This document shows, in pieces, positions 25,291-32,445 of a stretch of 64,000 nt of DNA. Positions within the stretch are counted from its first letter, which is position 1. Each line of letters begins with the position of its first letter. The notes under the pieces are model-generated. The model was not told the origin of the DNA. It saw only the letters and a program-made list of their open reading frames with translations, and did not search any database. This stretch comes from Limenecus sp048360435 (lineage in GTDB: Bacteria > Cyanobacteriota > Vampirovibrionia > Gastranaerophilales > Gastranaerophilaceae). The stretch lies in contig DBGCOP010000027.1 of assembly GCA_048360435.1 (NCBI GenBank), positions 248,001 through 312,000 of the forward strand, read 5' to 3'. The translations under genes were made by a program, and so were the position numbers.

Positions 25291-26032
25291 ACTTTATTTG
25301 GATGAACTTGTTAAAACATATGAAACTGAAGATTTTATTAAAGATGATCCTGTTCAGTTTCCTCATCGTTTTAAAGACAAAAATGATATAGAAATTGCTG
25401 CATTTTTGGCATCTATATTTGCCTATGGGAAAAGAGAAGTTTTTATTTCAAAGCTCAATATTTTATTTAATAAAATGGATAATAAGCCTTATGATTTTAT
25501 TCTTGGGTTTTCCAAAGAGAATCATATTCTTGATGATTTTGATTACAGATTTTCTGTTGGTGTTGATATAGTACAAATAGTTTTGATTTTACATTCTTTG
25601 TACAAGTCAGGCGAATCATTGGAGTCTCTTTTTAATTATGGATGGGAAAACACTAAATCTGTTAAAGGTATGTTGCAGACTGTTATTGATTATTTTTACG
25701 GGAGAGTTACTTTGCCGGTTACAAAAGGTTTTTACCATCTTCTTCCGAATCCTTCAAAGGGAAGTGCTTGTAAACGTTTGAATATGCTTTTGCGTTGGCT
25801 TGTAAGAGATGGGGCTGTTGATCTTGGGATATGGACTTTTATGCCAAAATCTGAGCTTTTAATTCCTCTGGATGTACATGTTGCAAAAATATCAAGAAAA
25901 ATTGGTATTTTAAATAGATCCCAGAATGACTATAATTCAGTACTTGAGATTATGGCTCATTTGAAATCATTTGATTCTGTTGATCCTGTCAAATATGATT
26001 TTGCAATGTTTGGCTATGGCGTAAATAACTGA
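25280..26032 (+). CDS. TIGR02757 family protein
   Basis: The 250-residue protein matches the TIGR02757/DUF2400 family by its conserved stretches DPVQFPHRF, EIAAFLASIFAYGKRE, LPNPSKGSACKRLNMLLRWLVR, GIWTFMPKSELLIPLDVHVAKISR and DPVKYDFAMFGYGV. The biochemical role of the family is not established, although HhH-GPD-like helical character has been suggested. It overlaps tadA by 11 bases and ends immediately before the convergent prepilin gene. Confidence 0.85.
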   Translation: MDTKLYLDELVKTYETEDFIKDDPVQFPHRFKDKNDIEIAAFLASIFAYGKREVFISKLNILFNKMDNKPYDFILGFSKENHILDDFDYRFSVGVDIVQIVLILHSLYKSGESLESLFNYGWENTKSVKGMLQTVIDYFYGRVTLPVTKGFYHLLPNPSKGSACKRLNMLLRWLVRDGAVDLGIWTFMPKSELLIPLDVHVAKISRKIGILNRSQNDYNSVLEIMAHLKSFDSVDPVKYDFAMFGYGVNN

Positions 26033-26815
26033 TTATTTGCCATAAAGCATTTGTTTTCCTGTTTTTCCGCCTTTTTCTACGAATTCACAGCCACCGGGTG
26101 CATAAACAAGATTTTTGCCGGTATTGCCTACTGCATAAAGAGAAAAGACATCGTACCCCCATTTATTGGGACCTTTCATGCCGTTTACATCAACTGCAAT
26201 GATAGATGCATAGTTAGCTGTATATGGGAAGAAAATCATTCCGTCAGCTGTTACAATAGCTTGTTTTGTTTTTAATGCACTTCCTCTATAACCATTGCAG
26301 CCACTTGTAGCTTTATTAGCAGCAATGTCTTTATCTTCATCACTCATGTCATCACCATAGCCGCCTTTTTTGACTTCATCATTACCTTTATATTCTGGCA
26401 TACAACCATTAGCCAGTCCGTTTGTTTCACAAATTTTTGTTATGTTAAGATTCTCTTTGAAGAAAGCGAAGAGTTCTCTGCATTGCCCAAAATTTCCGTT
26501 ATAATTTCCGGGAAGAGCTCCACCTGTGCTGTTTAGTGTGTATCCGGTACAGTTTCCGTTTTTGTCATAACCTTTGCATGTTGCTCCGCCATAGGGATTT
26601 TTATCCCAATAATAACAATTTGGATATTTTGAAAATTCAAAATAGGATTTTTCAGCAGCCTGATTCAAAACGGAAATTGCCTTTTTCAATCCTGCACGGT
26701 TTGCTTCTCTTTCTGACTTAGCCATTATATTAGGTATAGTTATTGATGCAATAACTCCTATAATCATTAAAGTGACAAGAATTTCTGCAAGCGTAAAGCC
26801 TTTTTTTATGTGCAT
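26033..26815 (-). CDS. type IV prepilin-like protein
   Basis: The N-terminus HIKKGFTLAEILVTLMIIGVIAS has the prepilin peptidase site (G-F with Glu at +5) and the hydrophobic helix of type II pseudopilins or type IV pilins. The 260-residue body is unusually long, rich in Cys, Gly, Asn and Tyr, and has paired Cys, suggesting disulfide bonds outside the cell. It lies 6 bases downstream of the exported protein gene at 26822 on the same strand. No assembly gene is adjacent; the GspE-like gene at 36857 is the nearest relative. Confidence 0.85.
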   Translation of the reverse strand: MHIKKGFTLAEILVTLMIIGVIASITIPNIMAKSEREANRAGLKKAISVLNQAAEKSYFEFSKYPNCYYWDKNPYGGATCKGYDKNGNCTGYTLNSTGGALPGNYNGNFGQCRELFAFFKENLNITKICETNGLANGCMPEYKGNDEVKKGGYGDDMSDEDKDIAANKATSGCNGYRGSALKTKQAIVTADGMIFFPYTANYASIIAVDVNGMKGPNKWGYDVFSLYAVGNTGKNLVYAPGGCEFVEKGGKTGKQMLYGK

Positions 26816-26821
26816 AAATAA

Positions 26822-27955
26822 CTACTTTCTATTTTTCTTCTTTTTTTTCTTTGCCTGAAGTTCTCGGTATGCATTGTCGACAGAAATTTTGGCTATTTGT
26901 TTTCTTTGTGCTCTATCGTAAAATACCAGCCAATGTTTTCTTTTTATATTATCAACTGCAAAAGAGATTCTTCCACTTGTTCTGTCGCCTGGTTTGATTT
27001 TTGAAAACATAATAGAGGTATCTCCAAAAACAGAAGGATAAAAAGAGGCATTTAAGTCATTTACAAGCGACATGTCAAAACCTGTAAAATATTTATCTGT
27101 TGTATTGGTAATTACCAGCGATATTGTTATAGTATTCAGTTCACCAAACGGATCTTTTTCAAAGACTATATTGGTCATTTTTACGTTTAAGCCGTCGCAT
27201 GTGAATTCTTCTTGTTTTAATGCTTCTTTTTTAAAGACAGGAAGTTGTACACCTTTTATTACCTTGACTCTGATTTCATCACCCGGAGAAATCAAAACAT
27301 CTTTGCCTTTTTTGTACAAAGCCATACCAAGTCCAACTGCACCGCCTACGGCTGCACCTCCTGCAAGAGTGTATCCCTGACTGGCTACTGCTGCGGGTAA
27401 TCCGAACATGTTAAGAGCAACAACACCTCCAACAACACCTCCAACTGCTGTGTATCCGGCACTTTTTGCTACAACTTTTGTAGTTCCTACAACAGGGTTC
27501 AATTTTGTACTCATTTTTCCCTGTATAGGAATTTCTCTGCCGTCAGGAGTAATAAGATAGTCAAAGTTTACTTCTATCCACCCGTCTCTGCCGAGCCTTT
27601 TTGAAGGTTGAATTTCTTTTACACTTCCGTGAGCAATTGTTCCAGCAGGAAGGATTACGCCTTTGTCTCCTTCTACTTCATTGGATATTTCAGCAAAAAA
27701 TTCGTCTCCCTCTTCTGTATAGCCTGAGCTTAGAACCTGAGAGACTGTCATTTTTATTTCATCTTTTGCTTCAAGCTCATCGACCTCACCTGTAAAAAGT
27801 TTTGCATTTTCTTTTTCCAGTCTGTCTGTGACTTCTGCACGACCTTTAAACATTTCTGTTGAAGATTGTGCTTCTTCTGCTTTTACTAATATTCCAATTC
27901 CGCTGTATACAAATATGAATGCGCTTAGCAATAAAAATGACAATAGTTTCTTCAT
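26822..27955 (-). CDS. exported protein with Gly-rich membrane segment and DUF4352-like end
   Basis: A signal peptide (1-26, LLSFLLLSAFIFVYSGIG) is followed by a beta-rich domain with the phrase LPAGTIAHGSVKEIQPSKRLG, reminiscent of TrbI/VirB10-type IPAGT-x-v-x-G-x-V segments. Then come a Gly/Ala/Val-rich hydrophobic region (about 170-215) and an Ig-like DUF4352-style C-terminal domain ending in a Lys-rich tail. The IPAGT-like phrase recurs in the proteins at 28002 (FIPKGSEVTGIIR) and 29343 (IIKKDTIVYAKIGEV), so the three may share a domain. The function is unknown, and it sits in a six-gene exported-protein run. Confidence 0.7.
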   Translation of the reverse strand: MKKLLSFLLLSAFIFVYSGIGILVKAEEAQSSTEMFKGRAEVTDRLEKENAKLFTGEVDELEAKDEIKMTVSQVLSSGYTEEGDEFFAEISNEVEGDKGVILPAGTIAHGSVKEIQPSKRLGRDGWIEVNFDYLITPDGREIPIQGKMSTKLNPVVGTTKVVAKSAGYTAVGGVVGGVVALNMFGLPAAVASQGYTLAGGAAVGGAVGLGMALYKKGKDVLISPGDEIRVKVIKGVQLPVFKKEALKQEEFTCDGLNVKMTNIVFEKDPFGELNTITISLVITNTTDKYFTGFDMSLVNDLNASFYPSVFGDTSIMFSKIKPGDRTSGRISFAVDNIKRKHWLVFYDRAQRKQIAKISVDNAYRELQAKKKKKKNRK

Positions 27956-28001
27956 ATCAAAATCTTACATCATAAACTAAATTAAATCACGTTTGTAACG
28001 A

Positions 28002-28577
28002 TTATTTGTAATAAAGCGTGTAAATTTTATTTCGTTTTATTGCCGGATTTAAAGAAGGTATGTAAGGTAAAATTATTTGAAATAAACCTGTTTCAGGAGC
28101 TTCTTCTGTGATTTTTCCATAAAGGTTTACCTTGTTTCCTTTGACATCTTTTGTTGAAAAATAAGAAATTTCAAGTACTCCCGGAGGGCAATTGGGTTGG
28201 TTTCCGGGTTCAGCTGTTCTTATTATACCGGTTACTTCTGATCCTTTAGGGATAAATAAAATACCATCTTTTTTTACATCTTCAGAAACAATAAACTTGA
28301 CTTTGTCGTTAACATTTATGTTCTGTGTCAGTACATATTTGTTATTTATTTTTTTTGCTTTGGTCATAATCAAAATATGCTCTGGTGTGTAGATTTTTAC
28401 CGCATTATTTTCAGATATATTGTTTGTTGTTTCTCTTGTTTTATTAAGACTGCCCAGCTGGTTTACTTTTTTTAAGTAATCTTGCGGAATGTCATCTGTG
28501 TATACTGGCATAGCCTGTACTCCGAGACATATAAAGCTCATAAATAATGTAATTATGTTTATTGTGTGTTTTTTCAT
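28002..28577 (-). CDS. exported unknown protein
   Basis: The 191-residue protein has an N-terminal signal (TINIITLFMSFICLGVQA) and a C-terminal beta-rich domain holding FIPKGSEVTGIIRTAEPGN, like the phrase in the genes at 26822 and 29343. It ends KIYTLYYK, similar to KKYMVYY at the end of 29343. The name and function are unknown. It follows the M48 peptidase gene by 12 bases and precedes 26822 by 46 bases, all on the same strand. Confidence 0.68.
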   Translation of the reverse strand: MKKHTINIITLFMSFICLGVQAMPVYTDDIPQDYLKKVNQLGSLNKTRETTNNISENNAVKIYTPEHILIMTKAKKINNKYVLTQNINVNDKVKFIVSEDVKKDGILFIPKGSEVTGIIRTAEPGNQPNCPPGVLEISYFSTKDVKGNKVNLYGKITEEAPETGLFQIILPYIPSLNPAIKRNKIYTLYYK

Positions 28578-28589
28578 TATAAAACTTTC

Positions 28590-29282
28590 TTAGTTGTTTT
28601 TTGTTTTGTCGCTAACAGGTTTTATCGGATTGTTTTGATATTTTTCTTTTATTGTTTTTCTTGCATCTTTTGATGTTAGTAGAAAGTTTTGATAATATAA
28701 ATTGTTTTTGTATTCGTTATCTATAAGGTATGCAGGATATTTTGTATAGATATATTCATATAAAGCCGCCAATCTTTCACTTCCGTTAGGGTGAGATGAA
28801 GTTTTTTCAAACCAGTTGGGTTCACCTGATATTTTGTTAAGCACAACAATCATTGCAACAGGGTTGTATCCGGCATTAACCATAAGATCAACTCCTCTTT
28901 TATCAGACTTGAATTCATATGATTTGGATGCATAACTCATTGAGAATCTTCTCCAGAGTCCTTTATGGGCATCTATTCCATGTGAAATTTCGTGGCTCAA
29001 TATTGCTGCAATTTCATCATCAGAATCTAAGAAAGGTAAAATTCCTTTGTATACTTCAATTTGTTTTGATGAAAGATAAGTTACGGCGTTTACATTTTTG
29101 TTTGTTGAATAGTGAAACGTCATTCGCTTGTCTATTTGATTAGCGTTTAGTATTCTGAAACCGATTTCCATAATCTTTTTCTGATACTGACTTTCTCTTT
29201 CAATTCTGAGTTCGTCTGCAAAACATGTTGAACTGCTTAAAACTAAAACCATTAAAAATACAAAAATTTTTTTCATATTCAC
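28590..29282 (-). CDS. exported M48-like metallopeptidase with intact HExxH
   Basis: A signal peptide (about 1-22) precedes an M48-type domain. The zinc site HEISH is at residues 97-101 and the third-ligand region YEFKSDKRGVDLM offers E123, as in M48 peptidases where the Glu lies in E-x-x-x-D. SSHPNGSERL is the usual C-terminal His-containing motif. It is 230 residues long. Substrates in the M48 family include misfolded envelope proteins, so envelope quality control is a fair inference. A closely related gene at 30131 has lost the zinc motif. Confidence 0.85.
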   Translation of the reverse strand: MNMKKIFVFLMVLVLSSSTCFADELRIERESQYQKKIMEIGFRILNANQIDKRMTFHYSTNKNVNAVTYLSSKQIEVYKGILPFLDSDDEIAAILSHEISHGIDAHKGLWRRFSMSYASKSYEFKSDKRGVDLMVNAGYNPVAMIVVLNKISGEPNWFEKTSSHPNGSERLAALYEYIYTKYPAYLIDNEYKNNLYYQNFLLTSKDARKTIKEKYQNNPIKPVSDKTKNN

Positions 29283-29342
29283 TCTCCATTGTGTTTTTAT
29301 TATAATTTGATATTTTTTATTTTGTCAATATAAAACACTTAC

Positions 29343-30134
29343 TTAATAATAAACCATGTATTTTTTACGTGGTGATACGACTGCTTGTCCACCTGGCAAA
29401 AGCCTCAAAAGAGGTACTGCAAGTCCGAAAAGAAAAGGTGTGGTAGCTAGTTCTGCCAGCCCTATCCAGAAGGAAAGCGAGTATCCGCTGCTGCTTATAG
29501 AACCGTCAAGCGGTTTAATATTTCCATTTTCATCTTTAATTTCAAATTGTTCTATTGTCATTTCAGCGGGAGCACCCCCCATCGCTCTCGGCGAAACTTC
29601 TCCTATTTTTGCATAAACAATAGTGTCTTTTTTTATTATTGTTTTGTCATTGACTTTTACATCTTTAACCACTTTAAATGGAATTCTTTCGCCTATTTCA
29701 GGAAGAGCAACTTTGTATTTATCGTATTTTTTTCCTTTAGAGATTTTTATATGTGAATTTTTTGTACTGACCTTATAGACAGGTTTCAGCAGTACTTCTG
29801 TACCGTATTCGGTTTTCACAATGCCTGTATATTTTGGTTTTTTGAATTTTTTATTTTCATTGCTTATTATAACTGGTTCATCAGATATGATAGTTTCATG
29901 ATATTTGTGTTTTTTTAAAGTTCTTTTATCAATTGCAGTAGATAGTTCTTCTGCTGTTTCATCTGTGATTTCCGGCATTTTGAATTGTTTTTTTGCCGGT
30001 ATTTCTTGTTTTACATTTTTTTCTACACTTCCTTTAAAAACTTTATTCTTTTTTATTGCACAAAACCCGGCACCTTCGGTGAAGGTGAAAAAATATACAA
30101 TTAATAAAAATGTGCCAAAGAATTTTTTTATCAT
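29343..30134 (-). CDS. exported unknown protein with C-terminal membrane segment
   Basis: The 263-residue protein has an N-terminal signal or anchor (MIKKFFGTFLLIVYFFTFT), a Lys-rich basic middle, the phrase IIKKDTIVYAKIGEVSPRA, and a hydrophobic stretch LAELATTPFLFGLAVPLLRLLPGG near the C-terminus ending KKYMVYY. It overlaps the pseudo-peptidase at 30131 by 4 bases (coupled) and is followed by the active-looking M48 gene. The pairing peptidase-like plus this fold occurs twice here (30131/29343 and 28590/28002), suggesting a duplicated two-gene unit. Confidence 0.7.
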   Translation of the reverse strand: MIKKFFGTFLLIVYFFTFTEGAGFCAIKKNKVFKGSVEKNVKQEIPAKKQFKMPEITDETAEELSTAIDKRTLKKHKYHETIISDEPVIISNENKKFKKPKYTGIVKTEYGTEVLLKPVYKVSTKNSHIKISKGKKYDKYKVALPEIGERIPFKVVKDVKVNDKTIIKKDTIVYAKIGEVSPRAMGGAPAEMTIEQFEIKDENGNIKPLDGSISSSGYSLSFWIGLAELATTPFLFGLAVPLLRLLPGGQAVVSPRKKYMVYY

Positions 30135-30832
30135 ATATTGTTTTCCTGCTTTTCTTTTTCTTCCTTGATTCTTAGTCTTTCTTCCTGAATCATTCGTATC
30201 ATTTTTCTTTTGTCTTTAGAGTTTAACAGGAAATTCTGATAATATAGGGTTTTCAAATATCTGTTGTCCGCAAGATAAATGGGATATTTTTCATAGATAT
30301 ATTGGTATAAATATGCAGTTCGTTCTTTGCCTGTATGGACAAATATATTATATTCAAACCAGTTGGGCTGTGAAGCTGTTTTGTTTAATATATTAATTAA
30401 TGCAACAGGATCATATCCGGCATTAACCATTAAGTCAACAGCTTTTTTGTCAGATTTGATTTCATATTTTCTTGGAGAAAAACTAATTGAAAATCTTCTG
30501 AAAAAACCGCTGTGCATATCCAGGAGTGTTGCAATTCCAGTACTTAATAGAGCTGCAAGCTCGTTTTCATCTTCGATATAGGGAAGCATACCTTTATATA
30601 TTGTGACTGTTTTCGATCTTGTATTTATTTTTACTTTTTGTTTATTTTGTGTGTTATAAAAGAAAGTGATTCTTTTGGTGATATTGTTGCTGTTAAGTAT
30701 ACGAAAACCAGTTTTCATAACTTGCTGCTGGTATTTTGTGTCTTTGCCAAGAATCAACTCATCAGCCAAACATACATTTAAAGATAAAAATAATAATAAA
30801 ATTATTATTATTGTTTCCCTCAAAATGTTCAT
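30131..30832 (-). CDS. exported M48-like protein lacking HExxH
   Basis: It is a clear paralogue of the gene at 28590 over its whole length. Shared features are ADEL after the signal, FRILN, the IYKG.LP segment, SFSPRKYEIKSDKKAVDLMVNAGY, NWFE and YLYQYIYEKYP..L.DN..LKTLYYQNFLL. HEISH is replaced by TGIAT (98-102), so zinc catalysis should be lost, while the E-x-x-x-D helix is kept. This looks like a pseudoenzyme that binds partners or substrates. The last residues are Lys/Glu-rich. It overlaps 29343 by 4 bases. Confidence 0.82.
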   Translation of the reverse strand: MNILRETIIIILLLFLSLNVCLADELILGKDTKYQQQVMKTGFRILNSNNITKRITFFYNTQNKQKVKINTRSKTVTIYKGMLPYIEDENELAALLSTGIATLLDMHSGFFRRFSISFSPRKYEIKSDKKAVDLMVNAGYDPVALINILNKTASQPNWFEYNIFVHTGKERTAYLYQYIYEKYPIYLADNRYLKTLYYQNFLLNSKDKRKMIRMIQEERLRIKEEKEKQENNI

Positions 30833-30913
30833 TATGACACCTCTTCTCCTTCTTTTATATTATAGCTGTGTGAAAAATTCAGTGTCAATGAACCATAAAA
30901 GTTTATTAAGTTC

Positions 30914-30942
30914 AAAAAAAGACCTCACATTATGTGAGGTCT
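30914..30942 (-). terminator. intrinsic terminator after the Spy-like gene
   Basis: A perfect stem AGACCTCAC / GTGAGGTCT (30920-30928, 30934-30942), followed on the minus strand by seven T's, ends the anti-sigma / sigma / Spy-like transcript. Confidence 0.9.
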
Positions 30943-30982
30943 GTCAAGTTGCGTGTGATTATTTAATAATAATCAGGGTATT

Positions 30983-31513
30983 TTATTTTTGTGGAGGAGG
31001 GCATTTGTGAGGACCTCTCGGACCTTTTCTGTGATGTTTTTTGAAATGTTCTCTGCCTTCTTGTTTTATTTTTTCAAATTCGGCTTTTTGTTCAGGAGTC
31101 AAAATAGCTTCGAATTCTTTAGTGTTTTCATTTCTTATTGCTCTTGCTTCTTGTTTCAGTTTTTTGATATCTGATTTTATTGCAGAGAGCTTTTTGTCTT
31201 TCGCTTCTTGAGAGAGCTTTGTATTTTCTTTTACTGTTTTGGCTTCTGCTTTTTTAGCTTTAATTTTTTCCATAACAGGCTTCATTTTTTTATGACCCTT
31301 CATCCTAATTTCATGAGCCTGTTTTTTTTGTTCTTCAGTTAGTTTTAGTCTTTCGTCAAGATTAATTTTGGGGGGATGCTGTTTTTTCATATCTTTAGGA
31401 CAGCTTTTTGCCGGAGGGGTTTTAGCTTCTTGTGGTTGTACTGTATTGGCAAAAGCCATTCCTGATGAGAGCAATAATCCTGAAATTACTGCACAGATAA
31501 CTGTTTTTTTCAT
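30983..31513 (-). CDS. Spy/CpxP-like exported protein with LTxxQ motifs
   Basis: The 176-residue protein has a signal peptide (1-22, VICAVISGLLLSSGMAFA). The mature part is highly basic and helical with two LTxxQ motifs (LTEEQKKQ and LTPEQKAE), the hallmark of Spy/CpxP periplasmic stress proteins. It carries a C-terminal Pro/His/Cys-rich tail (KCPPPQK). It is longer than Spy and very Lys-rich. It follows the ECF sigma gene by 12 bases and is probably that sigma factor's target or regulator, which suggests envelope or metal stress. Confidence 0.82.
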   Translation of the reverse strand: MKKTVICAVISGLLLSSGMAFANTVQPQEAKTPPAKSCPKDMKKQHPPKINLDERLKLTEEQKKQAHEIRMKGHKKMKPVMEKIKAKKAEAKTVKENTKLSQEAKDKKLSAIKSDIKKLKQEARAIRNENTKEFEAILTPEQKAEFEKIKQEGREHFKKHHRKGPRGPHKCPPPQK

Positions 31514-31525
31514 ATTTTGTCCTTT

Positions 31526-32026
31526 CTATAATAAATCTTCAAGTTTTTTAGCAAGTTCTTGTTTTGCATTATATAACCGTGATTTTACGGTTCCGATCGG
31601 GCAATTTAGTTTTTGTGAAATGTATTCGTACGAGTTGTTTTCTATTTCATACAGCATGATAACCTCTTTGAATTTGGGCTTGAGAGAGTTTATTGCTTCT
31701 GAAATTCTTTTTTGCCTCTCTGTTTGCAGCAATGACTGCTCAGGAGTTTGTGATTTGTCTTTTATAAAAGATATTACATTTTCGTCATTTGTTGTGTTGT
31801 CAGAGAGTTTTTTGTGTGCTGATTTCAAATAATCTTTGGACACATTAGCTGTAATTGTTCTTATCCAGGCAGTAAAGTTGCCTTGTTCTTCATATTTATG
31901 TGAATTTTTCCATACTTTACAATAGACCTCCTGTTCAAGATCCTCGTTATGTTCATTTGTTATTCTTTTTATAATGCTTCTGACCGCATTTTTATTATTG
32001 TTTATGATTTCTTTAAAATTCATCAT
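31526..32026 (-). CDS. ECF sigma factor
   Basis: ECF-type sigma with region 2 (NEHNEDLEQEVYCKVWKN and FTAWIRTITANVSKDYL) and region 4 (LKPKFKEVIMLYEIENNSYEYISQKLNCPIGTVKSRLYNAKQEL), about 166 residues. The start is taken at 32026 (MMNFKE) because longer readings would run into the anti-sigma gene. It is unusual in that the anti-sigma gene lies upstream rather than downstream. Autoregulation and control of the Spy-like gene are inferred from the arrangement. Confidence 0.9.
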   Translation of the reverse strand: MMNFKEIINNNKNAVRSIIKRITNEHNEDLEQEVYCKVWKNSHKYEEQGNFTAWIRTITANVSKDYLKSAHKKLSDNTTNDENVISFIKDKSQTPEQSLLQTERQKRISEAINSLKPKFKEVIMLYEIENNSYEYISQKLNCPIGTVKSRLYNAKQELAKKLEDLL

Positions 32027-32039
32027 TATTCCATAAATC

Positions 32040-32399
32040 TTATTCAACAAGCAAGAACCCGTATTCGTCAACGGGAAGCCCCATTTCTTCAATGGTCGGT
32101 GAATTCATAGCTATTATGTCATCGTATATTTTGTCTGCGTTCAGCATCAAGGGAATGCTTAAGCTTGTGAAACAAAGTAATGCCAGAGCACAGGCTGCTT
32201 TTAGGATTCTGTTTCTTTTTTGTTTTGCTTTTATATAAGGCTTGGCTTCTTTTATGAGAGCAGATACCTTTTCAAGTTTTTCATGTTCTTTACGACAGAT
32301 TTCACATTCTTTTAGATGTTGTTGAAAGTCTGTGTCGTTCAAAAACATATAGTTGCTTTCATAGCCGTTACAAATTTTGTGTTCTTGTTTTTTATCCAT
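32040..32399 (-). CDS. zinc-finger anti-sigma factor
   Basis: The 119-residue protein has a cytoplasmic ZAS-type motif HLKECEICRKE (H-x3-C-x2-C), a single membrane segment (about 69-92, ILKAACALALLCFTSLSIPLML), and an extracytoplasmic tail ending GLPVDEYGFLLVE. This is the layout of RsiW-type anti-sigma factors, except that the outside part is short. It precedes the ECF sigma start by 13 bases and so is translated first. Confidence 0.82.
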   Translation of the reverse strand: MDKKQEHKICNGYESNYMFLNDTDFQQHLKECEICRKEHEKLEKVSALIKEAKPYIKAKQKRNRILKAACALALLCFTSLSIPLMLNADKIYDDIIAMNSPTIEEMGLPVDEYGFLLVE

Positions 32400-32445
32400 T
32401 ATTTTGTTCCTTACATTTACTATAACGAATAAAAAATAAAAATGT

